From positions 25,732-89,731 of the IMG/VR virus record IMGVR_UViG_3300049719_000158: a DNA stretch of 64,000 nt. The stretch is one strand, 5' to 3'. Every line of letters begins with the position of its first letter. The stretch's first letter is position 1. Positions 1 to 8,989 of this stretch are shown piece after piece. The notes below the pieces were generated by a model. That model was not told where the DNA came from, did not search any database, and was given only the letters and a program-made list of their open reading frames with translations. A program made the position numbers and the translations under genes. The DNA comes from a virus.

Positions 1-745
1 CAATGTGACCATCCTGAGTGATAGGATAAAACACGTTGAAGTCAGCGACGCACTTCAACTTTTTGCTGTGTATCCAATTACGTTGTTTTTGAATTCCAGT
101 GTCATGGCACCATGGCTTGTCTGATGGCTTATCGATCTTTTGCGACGATATCATTCTCGTCTCGCACTGAATTACGCTCAACGCGTTGCACAACACCTGA
201 TCCTGCGCAATCGTGTAAGGCCACATGTGTTGCGCATCAAATGACAAGTTGACATCATTGTGCAACACGTCGTACGCTTGAACATAGTGCTCGTGCGTTG
301 ATATGACTTCTTGAACTTGTGAAAATGCAGCAGCGTTCATGAGCAACCCTGCGCCGCCATTGAACCTGGGACCCTTTCTCAAAGCTTCAGCGCGCGCATC
401 AACGTTCGTGCCTTTGCCAAATGCTTTCCACAGGTTCGCATCCTTGCTCGTCACCATGCCAATTCTATAGTACACGACGCACGGTGTTGCAGGAAGTCGC
501 GACAATAATAGTTTTACGTTGTTTGCGTTCACCCATGTGTCGTCGTCTATGAAGAACAACCAGTCGTGAGAGTTTGGCTTTTCAAAATATTTTAGCCACT
601 TGCGCGTCGTTGACATGACCTTAAGACGCACGTCAATGTCATCGGCGTCATTGAGCATCTCAACGTTTTGCCCAAAAAGACACGTTTCACGTTGCGCTTT
701 ACAAAGTTCAACCTGCTTGTCACATGTCGTGACTACGTACTGCAC
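1..745 (-). CDS. Fringe-like glycosyltransferase, C-terminus beyond window
   Basis: This open frame starts at a GTG with a GGAGAA ribosome-binding site and runs unbroken off the left edge (about 248 residues seen). It is a paralogue of the gene just upstream: both share VQYV/VKYV at the start, TCLFGQ, LFFIDDDTWV and GGAGLLMN. The DDD triplet in FFIDDDTW is the metal/UDP-sugar site of GT-A enzymes, and GGAG plus a later QDQ and HDT fit the GT31/Fringe layout. It overlaps the stop of its paralogue by 13 bases, so the two are probably co-translated. The acceptor is unknown; DNA base, capsid protein or host glycan are all possible. Confidence 0.75.
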   Translation of the reverse strand, partial: MQYVVTTCDKQVELCKAQRETCLFGQNVEMLNDADDIDVRLKVMSTTRKWLKYFEKPNSHDWLFFIDDDTWVNANNVKLLLSRLPATPCVVYYRIGMVTSKDANLWKAFGKGTNVDARAEALRKGPRFNGGAGLLMNAAAFSQVQEVISTHEHYVQAYDVLHNDVNLSFDAQHMWPYTIAQDQVLCNALSVIQCETRMISSQKIDKPSDKPWCHDTGIQKQRNWIHSKKLKCVADFNVFYPITQDGHI

Positions 746-1791
746 TTGAACTTCTCCATGTCGTACATCATCTTAGGTTGCTTTATTCTATGAAGAGAGA
801 TTAGATTTGCGTCACTCTCTATGACGTGAGCATTTTTTCTACCCGTTGGGTCGTGCACCCTTGCGAGCTCCCACGCTTTCTCACAGTCAAGTTCATTGCG
901 AGTTCCTGGCACAACAGGATACGCTGGAGACAAATCGGACACGCACTTTTCTGCTCCTGTTTTCCAGTGTCCCAACTTTTTCTGAAAGTGCGTGTCGTGC
1001 ATCCATGGGTGGGATGAAACATACGCGTCTTCAACTATCTTTATGATCGTTCCGTCGTCATTTTTCTTCTTTGTGATCTTTTGCAACGGAGGTGCGTACA
1101 CTTCTTTGTACACTTGCGACTTTGACACATTGTACTCAGCGCATGACTTTTCAATTGCGAGCGCGAGAGGTCTTCGCATCACGTGATCCTGACCCATGAA
1201 GAATGGAAACATTGCGTCAGCACCTTCTGACAACGACTTTGAATTTCGCGTTGCATCAATCGCTGCTGACATGTGATTATCGGTTCGCATTATCGACGCG
1301 ATAATTTCGGACGCCTTGACGTTCATCAAAAGTCCTGCCCCACCGTGATATCCTGTTGCGTACTTTGTCTTTTCGTGAAACAAGTCCTTTGCGCGTTGTG
1401 GGTAGTCTGTCAATCCAGGAAACATTGACCTCGTCTTGCCGCTAAGACATGTTGCAGCATCGAACGACCAAAACGCCGGGCAATTGTACGTTGAAATGAC
1501 CGGAAATGATGTTGGTAGCTGAGAACATGCGCGCTCAAGGTTTTCAGTGAACACCCACGTGTCGTCATCGATAAAAAACAGCCAATTATGTGTGCCAAAA
1601 TCTTCACGATCCCACCACCGCAGCGTCTTGCGTGCAGTGCTCAACAACGCTAATTCTTTGTCAAGGTTGTCTTCGTCATTGAGCACGTCAACGTCTTGTC
1701 CAAATAAACACGTTGAAAGTTGAGCGTTCATAAGCTCAACGTATCGATTACACGTGATTGTTACATATTTGACGTTATGTTTACCTTGCAT
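733..1791 (-). CDS. Fringe-like (GT31-type) glycosyltransferase
   Basis: A 352-residue protein with FFIDDDTWVFTENL near residue 72 (the DxD metal/nucleotide-sugar site), GGAGLLMN near residue 150, QDHVM near residue 200 and PWMHDTHF near residue 263. This order matches Fringe/core-1 type GT-A transferases. No membrane anchor is visible, so it should act in the cytoplasm. It forms a tandem pair with the partial paralogue downstream, and a UDP-sugar decarboxylase lies 4 kb away. The C-terminal ~80 residues have no match I recognise. Acceptor and sugar are unknown. Confidence 0.75.
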   Translation of the reverse strand: MQGKHNVKYVTITCNRYVELMNAQLSTCLFGQDVDVLNDEDNLDKELALLSTARKTLRWWDREDFGTHNWLFFIDDDTWVFTENLERACSQLPTSFPVISTYNCPAFWSFDAATCLSGKTRSMFPGLTDYPQRAKDLFHEKTKYATGYHGGAGLLMNVKASEIIASIMRTDNHMSAAIDATRNSKSLSEGADAMFPFFMGQDHVMRRPLALAIEKSCAEYNVSKSQVYKEVYAPPLQKITKKKNDDGTIIKIVEDAYVSSHPWMHDTHFQKKLGHWKTGAEKCVSDLSPAYPVVPGTRNELDCEKAWELARVHDPTGRKNAHVIESDANLISLHRIKQPKMMYDMEKFKCST

Positions 1792-2935
1792 ATCGATAAT
1801 ATCCCAATATTTTATTCACACGACCAAAATTCGCAGTCAACTTTAACATCTTTCCAAAACAATTAAATACTATTCCTTCAATGGGCAACGTGTTATTCAC
1901 GTTGAAATTCATTGTCTCTTTTTCAACGAACGACTTTGTCTTCACGTCCTCAGACTGACGCATTTCATTTATGACGTTTTGCAATGTATCTTTTATTCGT
2001 TTTGTCTCACGTTCAGGATCATTCACCAACACAGGTTGAACTTGTTTCAATACTTCGTGCGAAAAGTCTTTGATTATCGTCTCAAACGGTTCAACGTACT
2101 TTTGTACGAGTTGTGGTCCCACGTTCTTAACGTAGTCAGAAACTTGTGTTTGCTGCGACTTTGGCAACGTTTTCTTTATTTCAGTGAGCGACAAAGCGTT
2201 GTCGTCCTTCACGATCCTGTTAGCGACATGAGCTGCGATGACGGGAGCCAAAAGTAAATCTCTTCTAACGTCCTTCAAGACTTGAACTTTCAAGTAATCA
2301 AGCAACGTATTTTCGTTTGTAAGCTCTGCCTCACCAATCAGATCGTTCATCTTTGATAAGGACACTTGTGCAACTTCACAATCAAGTTGTTTCAAACAAA
2401 CGTTGAAAGGCCTGTGTAACGTCCACCCGTCGACTTTGATTTTAACAGGAAAGTTTGCATTGCACTTTACATTTACAATTTCACCCTTGATGACTTCAAA
2501 GACCGGTGCGTCATGGAATATCACGTGATTACCATCGTACTCAATCACGTTCCTCGTGGGTCCATAGATGATCTCAATAGAGTAAAACCTACTCCCATTA
2601 GCGAAGATGTTTCTAAGAACTTCATCGCTTTCTTTTTTAAAGACGCTTGACAATACTTTGTACACGTTGATGAACGCATCCTGCACGTCGCCACGACCGT
2701 CAAACTTGTTCGTGAGCTCATTGCATGACAACCCTCCTGTCAACATTTCGGTCTTGTTACGAGCGACACGAACGCCAAGTTGGGAAACAGAAAACATCAA
2801 ATTTTGACCGTCAAACTTAGTGCTGACACCTCGCATTTTACCTGCTGAAACACGTAAGATTATGTCTTTGATCTCACCAAAAGTGAAGTTAAAACACTCA
2901 GTGATGTGTGCGATGTGGCCAGCACTTCCGCCCAA
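1781..2935 (-). CDS. DUF6267-like KxDG protein (nucleotidyltransferase/ligase-like)
   Basis: 384 residues beginning MGGSAGHIAHI. The block STKFDGQNLMFSV near residue 38 contains KxDG, the nucleotidyl-lysine motif of the ATP-grasp/ligase superfamily, followed by VRVARNK and a GGL segment. Similar MGGxAGHxxHL...KxDGQN proteins occur in marine T4-like phages and are usually called DUF6267. Catalysis of a ligase or capping type reaction is inference from the motif only. It overlaps the start of the downstream glycosyltransferase by 11 bases. Confidence 0.7.
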   Translation of the reverse strand: MGGSAGHIAHITECFNFTFGEIKDIILRVSAGKMRGVSTKFDGQNLMFSVSQLGVRVARNKTEMLTGGLSCNELTNKFDGRGDVQDAFINVYKVLSSVFKKESDEVLRNIFANGSRFYSIEIIYGPTRNVIEYDGNHVIFHDAPVFEVIKGEIVNVKCNANFPVKIKVDGWTLHRPFNVCLKQLDCEVAQVSLSKMNDLIGEAELTNENTLLDYLKVQVLKDVRRDLLLAPVIAAHVANRIVKDDNALSLTEIKKTLPKSQQTQVSDYVKNVGPQLVQKYVEPFETIIKDFSHEVLKQVQPVLVNDPERETKRIKDTLQNVINEMRQSEDVKTKSFVEKETMNFNVNNTLPIEGIVFNCFGKMLKLTANFGRVNKILGYYRYAR

Positions 2936-2936
2936 T

Positions 2937-3131
2937 TTACCCTCCTAATAAAAAGTACGTTTGAAGAATGTTTGAGGCAAGAATTGTCCCTTCATATTCT
3001 CCTGCTTTTATGCGCACCACTGCTTCAAGAAAACCACAGCGCAACGATGAATTACGAGCGAACTCTTCGCCCTCGTCAAGCAACTCATCTTCAGTATACT
3101 CCCAAAAGTGTTCTCCAGTTTGTGTTGGCAT
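2937..3131 (-). CDS. small hypothetical protein, 64 aa
   Basis: Fills exactly the gap between ThyX and the KxDG protein. The first half is acidic (WEYTEDELLDEGEEF), the second half hydrophobic. No family recognised. Support is the tight packing in the same direction. Confidence 0.6.
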   Translation of the reverse strand: MPTQTGEHFWEYTEDELLDEGEEFARNSSLRCGFLEAVVRIKAGEYEGTILASNILQTYFLLGG

Positions 3132-3137
3132 GTTTCA

Positions 3138-3794
3138 CTATACCACAATGTCGTCGAAAATTAATGGAATTCGTTTCTTCGTTTCTTCAAGCGTCATCAA
3201 CATCAACTCTCTCATCTGCGGATGTGCAGCCTTTGACGTACGAAGATTAAAAACATGTCGCCATTCGCGCAAATTAGCAGTCATGACAATCTCGGTTTTG
3301 AGCGAGTTCGGAAGCACAGTGTGCGCCTGTTGAGGCGAAGCTCCCGCTTGAAGCAACGCAAAGTATGAAACTTCAGCGTGTTGACATACGTCTTTCCAAA
3401 TAGTGTAAAAACGTTGATTTGCTGTTAAGTTCTCTATTACACGTTCATCTTCGTCATCAACCCAAAAACAAGGTTCTATGACTGTAATTTCGTTACCAAA
3501 CTTGTCTTTGTTGTAGTTACAATATCGTGTGCTTTCCTGGGAGAGAGAACACAATCGATGCCTAACGAGTTCATGCGTCACACCGCGGTCACACACGAAT
3601 TTTATTGTCATGGATGCGTGTTCGATGACGCTCTCATGATGTCCTTCAAGTATTTTCTTGACGAACGGAAGCGCAGTACCAGGTAAAATCTTGTCTTCAC
3701 TTTTATAACAAACACAACCGGCGAGCTCAAGAAGCTCAAGTGGATTCGCAGGAGATATATTCAGAATTTCAAATGATGGTTTGATTATTTTCAT
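3138..3794 (-). CDS. thyX: flavin-dependent thymidylate synthase ThyX
   Basis: 218 residues with the diagnostic ThyX signature RHRxxSxxxxSxR, seen as RHRLCSLSQESTRY near residue 78. ThyX methylates dUMP to dTMP using FAD, NADPH and methylene-tetrahydrofolate. The C-terminal NLREWRHVFNLRTSKAAHPQMR matches the conserved folate/dUMP-binding end (the NxREWRHFxxxR motif). Length is normal. The ThyA-fold protein of this phage (16.4 kb) looks like a dCMP hydroxymethylase, so ThyX is the likely source of dTMP. Its ATG overlaps the stop of the small gene upstream (ATGA), which suggests translational coupling. Confidence 0.95.
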   Translation of the reverse strand: MKIIKPSFEILNISPANPLELLELAGCVCYKSEDKILPGTALPFVKKILEGHHESVIEHASMTIKFVCDRGVTHELVRHRLCSLSQESTRYCNYNKDKFGNEITVIEPCFWVDDEDERVIENLTANQRFYTIWKDVCQHAEVSYFALLQAGASPQQAHTVLPNSLKTEIVMTANLREWRHVFNLRTSKAAHPQMRELMLMTLEETKKRIPLIFDDIVV

Positions 3795-3955
3795 GTTTCA
3801 ATCTCAAAATATTTCTGCAAGTGTTCGTTCGTTATTTGCTCGTCTTGTTCAAGACACAATTGTTTTCGAAGTTTTTCAATAAAATTAAACGTTAGCGTGA
3901 CTGTTATATTACCATTTTGTGAATGCACATTTTGCGTTTTGTACAAGTGTGTCAT
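3791..3955 (-). CDS. small hypothetical protein, 54 aa, coupled to thyX
   Basis: Reads MTHLYKTQNVHSQNGNITV... to ...LQKYFEIET and ends in an ATGA overlap with thyX. Its start lies two bases from the end of the gene upstream. No known domain. The overlap on one side and tight spacing on the other support a real gene. Confidence 0.6.
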   Translation of the reverse strand: MTHLYKTQNVHSQNGNITVTLTFNFIEKLRKQLCLEQDEQITNEHLQKYFEIET

Positions 3956-3956
3956 A

Positions 3957-4322
3957 TCACCACCATAAATTTGTGTAATACTCTTCGAACAATTTTAGTC
4001 CCTCATGAAATTTTTCACATGGTTCAGTGTCATAAGACCAATAGTCTTCAGACGCCGCAAATTCAAATGCGTCAATCATCTTGTCGAGTATCGTTTGCCA
4101 TTCTTTGTGCGATGATAAGTCACAAGGATATGCATATACACCATTTCGAAAAGCCTTAAGACGAGGCAAAATTAATTTTGCTAACGAGTGATCGAGCGAC
4201 CACAATTCGGTGTCGTCAAAGCCACGAACCCTTCGTTGCACAAAGTGTTTGAATAGGCGTACGTGACTACGTAATTTGTATGAAAAATGATGATACAACT
4301 TAACAAACTGACATACGTTCAT
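3957..4322 (-). CDS. conserved phage protein of unknown function
   Basis: 121 residues from the internal start MNVCQF; an upstream ATG would add nine hydrophobic residues. The segment DDTELWSLDHSLAKLILPRLKAF, followed by WQTILDKMIDAFE, is a pattern I associate with conserved hypothetical proteins of large phages. No catalytic motif is evident. Confidence 0.65.
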   Translation of the reverse strand: MNVCQFVKLYHHFSYKLRSHVRLFKHFVQRRVRGFDDTELWSLDHSLAKLILPRLKAFRNGVYAYPCDLSSHKEWQTILDKMIDAFEFAASEDYWSYDTEPCEKFHEGLKLFEEYYTNLWW

Positions 4323-4367
4323 GTCAAAGATAATAAAATAAATATGCATTCATGTATACGTTCGTGA

Positions 4368-4575
4368 ATTAAAATTGCGACTGAAGAAACTCGAAAAAAG
4401 ATAAGTGAAGCAGGACTTATTGCTCAAAATCGTCCGGAAGTAAAAAGCAAAAAGGAGCAAATCAATGCTTGCATATAACACAAAACCAGGTGTTAGAGAA
4501 CACAAAAGTAAAATGGCACGTATTGCACAAAGCATTAAAACGCGCTGCAAAACGTTTTATGTCATCAATTATTGA
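4368..4575 (+). pseudogene. remnant of NUMOD3-type homing endonuclease
   Basis: Two short overlapping plus-strand frames carry the repetitive basic pattern of NUMOD3 DNA-binding modules. The first (4368-4478) reads ATEETRKKISEAGLIAQNRP; the second (4465-4575), with a good AAGGAG site, reads NTKPGVREHKSKMARIAQSI. A frame change separates them and there is no nuclease domain. It is probably the decayed 3' end of a GIY-YIG or HNH homing endonuclease. It occupies the gap between two minus-strand genes. Confidence 0.55.
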
Positions 4576-4606
4576 AAATTATTACATTGACATAAAAAAG
4601 TTGTAA

Positions 4607-5230
4607 TTATCTATTTTTGGGTTGAATTGGCATCATTTTTGGTGCCATAGTATTTTCTACACCCGTTTGTTTCACTGAACTTGAAACGCTATTTTTCGTT
4701 ATCGTAGGTTTTATGTGCTTTACGTTTTGTTGGTCATTTGTAATATTTCCTTTTTTCATCTTTATTGAAGGATCGGGATCTTCAGGTTCGGTCGCGGTCT
4801 GCGCATCAACAACTCCAGTGACAATTTGAGAAATACCTTTTAAAAATGCGAGAAGAGCAGTTTTTTCAGCTTTTGAAAGATTATTAACATAACTTGTCAA
4901 ATTTGACTTTACAATTTCGTCTCTGTTAAAACTTTTCCCAGCACGTATAGAATTTAAGACGTCGATAACGGCTTCAGGACTAACGTCGCCTGTTTTAAGT
5001 TCGTCACCCGTCTTCGTCTCAGGTTGTTCTTTCGTTGCATCAGGTGTCTTCATCGCATCACTTGGTGCAGTTTTAGCTGTATCACCTTTATCGCTAAAGA
5101 GTTCGCTCGAAGAGACTTGTGCTTCTTGTTTTTCCTCTTCATCTAACGCGTTCTTGTGAAGAGTGTCATTGATCGCCTCATTGATGTATTCACGAAGCGA
5201 GCGAGAGGTGCGTAAAATCGTTGTTGTCAT
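4607..5230 (-). CDS. leader-bearing protein, putative internal head protein
   Basis: 207 residues. The N-terminus SRSLREYINEAINDTLHKN fits the recurring leader of this window (amphipathic helix ending IxE|A). The middle is Lys/Glu/Thr-rich and low complexity. The block SPEAVIDVLNSIRAGKSFNRDE, then LSKAEKTALLAFLKGISQIVTG, is the conserved core. The C-terminus is basic and Pro/Met-rich. No enzyme motif. Packaging in the capsid is inference from the leader. Confidence 0.7.
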   Translation of the reverse strand: MTTTILRTSRSLREYINEAINDTLHKNALDEEEKQEAQVSSSELFSDKGDTAKTAPSDAMKTPDATKEQPETKTGDELKTGDVSPEAVIDVLNSIRAGKSFNRDEIVKSNLTSYVNNLSKAEKTALLAFLKGISQIVTGVVDAQTATEPEDPDPSIKMKKGNITNDQQNVKHIKPTITKNSVSSSVKQTGVENTMAPKMMPIQPKNR

Positions 5231-5245
5231 ACTTCTTATAACTAT

Positions 5246-5431
5246 TCATTCACGATCAAAGTTGACGTTGCAACGTTCACAATCACACTCATCGTGGTGT
5301 TCAAACTCATCAAATTCATCAATCATAAGCGTTGAATATGTTCGAATTCGTGTTTTCACTGAAGGCAAAATGACCAATTCACCCTTTTTGAAACCTTTAC
5401 ATACACTCATGAGTGCATCAAATAAGCTCAT
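5246..5431 (-). CDS. small acidic protein with Cys/His cluster
   Basis: 61 residues; the C-terminal EFEHHDECDCERCNVNF could bind a metal ion. It sits between two minus-strand genes with only 1 and 15 bases to spare. Family unknown. Confidence 0.55.
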   Translation of the reverse strand: MSLFDALMSVCKGFKKGELVILPSVKTRIRTYSTLMIDEFDEFEHHDECDCERCNVNFDRE

Positions 5432-5432
5432 A

Positions 5433-5804
5433 TTATTTTCCTATCGTAAGGTCACACGTTCCATCGTGTAAGTTTGACATGTGATACTGCGTTAAGCGTG
5501 TAACGCAAGTGTTTGTGTATTTGAAGATTTTGTCTCCGCTCGTCACGTACGCGCACTCAAATCGTGGAACAATTTCAACGACTTCTAATGCAGACGCAAT
5601 GTCAACGCGAAGCGTAACGCTCAGTTCACCCACGGTGTGTGAAATGTTGACCAGTAAACCCGACAGTTCTAATGTTTCGTCTTTGTCCTTAAGACGAACC
5701 ATGACAAACGTCGACTGTTTTACTTTTTCTTCGATAGGATCAGGTTGATGACCTTCTGCCCAATCCATTTCAATTTGATCAATGAAATCTACGTCTTTAG
5801 ACAT
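5433..5804 (-). CDS. hypothetical protein, 123 aa
   Basis: Predicted mostly beta from its alternating hydrophobic pattern ([23 protein letters not shown]). Its start overlaps the end of the UDP-glucuronate decarboxylase gene by 8 bases. No recognised family. Confidence 0.65.
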   Translation of the reverse strand: MSKDVDFIDQIEMDWAEGHQPDPIEEKVKQSTFVMVRLKDKDETLELSGLLVNISHTVGELSVTLRVDIASALEVVEIVPRFECAYVTSGDKIFKYTNTCVTRLTQYHMSNLHDGTCDLTIGK

Positions 5805-6756
5805 TTCTCAACTCTTTTCTAAAATAAGAAATGGTTGAAATTAGCCCATCTTTGAGAGAAACTTTTGGTTCCCATCCTAATAACTCTTTTGCTTTCGTGA
5901 TGTCAGGCTTGCGTTGGAGTGGGTCGTCTGAAGGCAACGTGCGGTACACAAGTTTACTCTTTGAAAGAGTGAGCTTAATTATCGTCTCAGCGAGTTGTTT
6001 CACCGTAATTTCACTTGGATTACCCAAGTTTATTGGACCTGTGATTGTGTCATCACTGTTCATCAACTTGACAAAACCCTCAATGAGATCGCTAACGTAG
6101 CAAAAGGACCTTGTCTGCGACCCGTCACCATACAACGTGATGTCTTCGTCTTTTAGTGCCTGACATATGAAGTTTGAGACTACACGCCCATCGGACGGGT
6201 TCATCGCAGGTCCAAAAGTGTTGAAAATTCGCGCAATCTTGATGCGAACGTTGTGTTGTCGGTGATAATCAAAAAACAAAGTCTCCGCAACTCGCTTGCC
6301 CTCGTCGTAGCATGAACGTATGCCGATTGGATTTACGTTGCCATGGTACTCTTCACTCTGCGGATGATGAGCCGCGTCAGGGTCACCGTAGACCTCTGAA
6401 GTGGAAGCCTGAAACACCTTTGCGCCAGTCCGACGAGCAATGCCCAACACGTTGATCGCGCCTAGGACGCTCGTCTTTGTGGTGTGCACGGGATTGTGCT
6501 GGTAATGAGGGGGCGACGCAGGACAGGCGAGATTAAAAATTTGATCTACGTCTAATGTAATTGGTTCACACACGTCGTGTCGAATTACCTCAAAGCGCGC
6601 TGGATAATCGTGCATCAACTGCACGATGTTGTCCTTGCGACCGGTGAAGAAGCTGTCGAGGCAAATGACTTCATCATGAGGGTGATGCCACAAAAGTCTT
6701 TTGCAGAGGTGACTGCCGATCATCCCAGCGCCACCTGAAATTAACGTTTTTGTCAT
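5797..6756 (-). CDS. UDP-glucuronate decarboxylase (UDP-xylose synthase)
   Basis: A 319-residue short-chain dehydrogenase/epimerase. It shows the NAD site GGAGMIGSH, the family signature [28 protein letters not shown], the [16 protein letters not shown] segment carrying the YxxxK catalytic pair, and ARIFNTFGP. These define UXS, which oxidises UDP-glucuronate at C4, decarboxylates it and reduces it to UDP-xylose. With the 4-epimerase homologue at 32.4 kb it could supply UDP-xylose or UDP-arabinose to the phage glycosyltransferases. The substrate UDP-glucuronate would have to come from the host or from a gene outside the window. Confidence 0.92.
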   Translation of the reverse strand: MTKTLISGGAGMIGSHLCKRLLWHHPHDEVICLDSFFTGRKDNIVQLMHDYPARFEVIRHDVCEPITLDVDQIFNLACPASPPHYQHNPVHTTKTSVLGAINVLGIARRTGAKVFQASTSEVYGDPDAAHHPQSEEYHGNVNPIGIRSCYDEGKRVAETLFFDYHRQHNVRIKIARIFNTFGPAMNPSDGRVVSNFICQALKDEDITLYGDGSQTRSFCYVSDLIEGFVKLMNSDDTITGPINLGNPSEITVKQLAETIIKLTLSKSKLVYRTLPSDDPLQRKPDITKAKELLGWEPKVSLKDGLISTISYFRKELRNV

Positions 6757-7041
6757 TTAAACTTCCTTCGTGAACCACCATTCGCACCACTCTGGAACCG
6801 TAAATCCGAACTGAAGCGTTGTTTTTGGTGGTGCTAACAATTTCCACCCATCGCCTAAAGCATGTAAGGGCGTAGAATAACTTCGTATTGTTGGTATGTC
6901 AATTTGACTTGTTTTGACGTCTAATCCAAATTCTATCATCGCAGATGCAACAAATAATCCGGACTCTGATGATTGGTTTATAACACTGTCACGAATGTGT
7001 GATGATTTCGTTACTAAAACAAGTATAATTTGATGTGTCAT
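6757..7041 (-). CDS. hypothetical protein, 94 aa
   Basis: Directly abuts the UDP-glucuronate decarboxylase start, so probably the same transcript. The C-terminus PEWCEWWFTKEV is Trp-rich. No family recognised. Confidence 0.6.
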   Translation of the reverse strand: MTHQIILVLVTKSSHIRDSVINQSSESGLFVASAMIEFGLDVKTSQIDIPTIRSYSTPLHALGDGWKLLAPPKTTLQFGFTVPEWCEWWFTKEV

Positions 7042-7055
7042 ACTAAGATAGTATA

Positions 7056-7397
7056 CTACGCGTTTACGTTATACACAATGTCTCTGTAAAATTGATCACA
7101 CGCCGCGGCGTAGCTCTTGTCGAGCTCAGTGATGACGTCAATTCCACGCGTGAAGACTTCAATCGTCACTTCAAACGTCATTGCTTCGCTAACCTTTTCA
7201 ATCACGATCTCTGCGTTGTGTTGAGACTGAAGTTCATAGTACAACACGTCTGCGACGAAGCGTACCCTTTGTTCGGGAGACAAAAACTTGTAAATCTTTC
7301 TGAGCACAACAATGTCACACCCACGATCTACCTGACGCCACCTGTCCTGAGCAACGATTGCGGGTTCACGATCAATGGGATTGATTGGGTTGTTCAT
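7056..7397 (-). CDS. hypothetical protein, 113 aa
   Basis: Mostly helical, soluble protein beginning MNNPINPIDREPAIVAQDRW. No motif identified. Supported by packing and by clean codon structure along its length. Confidence 0.6.
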   Translation of the reverse strand: MNNPINPIDREPAIVAQDRWRQVDRGCDIVVLRKIYKFLSPEQRVRFVADVLYYELQSQHNAEIVIEKVSEAMTFEVTIEVFTRGIDVITELDKSYAAACDQFYRDIVYNVNA

Positions 7398-7503
7398 TTT
7401 TGTGATCTTTTGTGCTTCGCACAGTGCAATTAATTATTGACGTTGCCACAATTAGCAACATACATGTGAAAAATGAGACGAGATCCATTTGCCAAAATTG
7501 CAT
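7372..7503 (-). CDS. small membrane peptide, 43 aa
   Basis: Begins MQFWQMDLVSFFTCMLLIVA, a single hydrophobic helix followed by a short polar tail. It overlaps the start of the next gene by 26 bases, more than usual here, so confidence is moderate. A signal-anchored or lipoprotein-like peptide is possible. Confidence 0.4.
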   Translation of the reverse strand: MQFWQMDLVSFFTCMLLIVATSIINCTVRSTKDHKNEQPNQSH

Positions 7504-7572
7504 TTTATCACTTTCCAAAAATCATTATTGATGCCGTAAAAATCAAAAATGCAATACAAAAATCCCAGAAGT

Positions 7573-7785
7573 TCATTCGTCACACCCACTCTTCTTTACA
7601 TCAACCTTCACCGACATAATCACGTCGTCAACCCACGTGATTGTTACACCACCAAAAATAGTCATCGACATGAACAGCACGTTGCCGGAGAATATCTTGA
7701 GCAACATGCTTGCACGAGCAAAGACTTCAGGTGAGAGCTTGGATTTTAGAGAGGTTAACTGTTTAATTGCTTCTTGGTTTGTCAT
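7573..7785 (-). CDS. hypothetical protein with hydrophobic segment, 70 aa
   Basis: Start chosen at MTNQEAIKQL. Residues around ASMLLKIFSGNVLFMSMTIF form a hydrophobic stretch, followed by TWVDDVIMSVKVDV. No family recognised. Confidence 0.5.
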   Translation of the reverse strand: MTNQEAIKQLTSLKSKLSPEVFARASMLLKIFSGNVLFMSMTIFGGVTITWVDDVIMSVKVDVKKSGCDE

Positions 7786-7824
7786 TGATAAGATTGTATA
7801 ATACGGAGGGTGAAGAGTACACAA

Positions 7825-8935
7825 TCATGGTGGATTACCTGAATGTGCTTCAACGTTAAAGTTTTTAATTCCTAAAGTTTTCATTATGCGTTTTGCAAAT
7901 CTTCGTAACGCGAGCGAATTTTTCGCGCCTACGCTTTTCTTTTGTTTGACTTCCTGCTTGTTTTGAGAAATTAGTGATGCATTTCGTTTTCGAATTGTTG
8001 TTTCTGGATGATTTTGCGCTTCACGACAACGTTGAAGTTCAAGTTAAGTTTTCTTTCGTCCCAATTGAGTTTCTCGTTTTCGTTTTCTTGCTTCAGGCGT
8101 ACCTTGCGCTTTTTTCATGTTCATTTTTGCTTCTTCAGATCTTTTTACGCCTGTTTGTCGAATTGATTTTGCACGACATTGTTCTTCAGATAATTTCCAA
8201 CGTTTTCCTCTATGCTTACGTTTTTTCTCAATGACTTCCGGACGATTTTGCGCGGCGATCATATTTGCCCGCGCGATTGGTGTCGCAGGTCCACGTTTTT
8301 GTTGAGCGCGCGCCATGTTTTCACGTTGCTCGGGCGTACGTTTTTGACCAACCATTTTTAAACGACGCTTTTCTTGCGTACTTGGTCGATTTGCAACGTC
8401 TTTGTTACGCGCACAAAGCGCAGCGTGTCGAACAGGATCATTTTTTAATTCAACAATTGCTCTTCGTAAACCTGCTGTTCGTTTTGCTTTTATTGTCGGA
8501 TCATTTGCAGAACGTTTGTAATTTACCAATGCCTCATCTGATCTTTTTACGCCTTTGTTCGCTTTTGAAATTAATTGTCGTGTTTCTTGACTAACGCCAC
8601 GACCAACGACGCATTCTCCTCCGGGAGTTTGATTACACACGTATAATGTTTTTTGAAAATCAAACGTACCATCTATATATTGACCTATACGTGTGAAGTT
8701 CTCTTATTAGAAGTTTTTCAACTTCAAAAGCTTCATTCTCATCGTCAGTCTCAAATCCGATAACACGTTTCCATTCATACTTTTTTGTATAACATTGATG
8801 TTGTCGATTACGACCTTTTTCGTTTACGCGATTTTCATTGCCTTTACCGACATATCCAGGAATGAATTCACCGTCTTTTTCGATGAAATCAACATATACA
8901 CAGAATTTCTTTGTGAGAATAAAACACTTCTCCAT
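7825..8935 (-). pseudogene. decayed GIY-YIG homing endonuclease
   Basis: The N-terminal part (8660-8935) is a GIY-YIG-type nuclease domain with GEFIPGYVGKGNENRV. It is followed, after a frameshift near 8690, by IGQYIDGTFDFQKTLYVCNQ and the NUMOD3-like array (8044-8640) with SQETRQLISKANKGVKRSDE. An in-frame TAA at 8044 separates the array from a further basic tail ending at 7825 (LISQNKQEVKQKKSVGAKN). One frameshift plus one nonsense codon indicate a degenerate selfish gene, unless the frameshift is a sequence error. Confidence 0.75.
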
Positions 8936-8989
8936 TTAATATTTCCTTTGGTGAAATACTAAACAAAGTTTTGTTGTACGTACAAAGAA

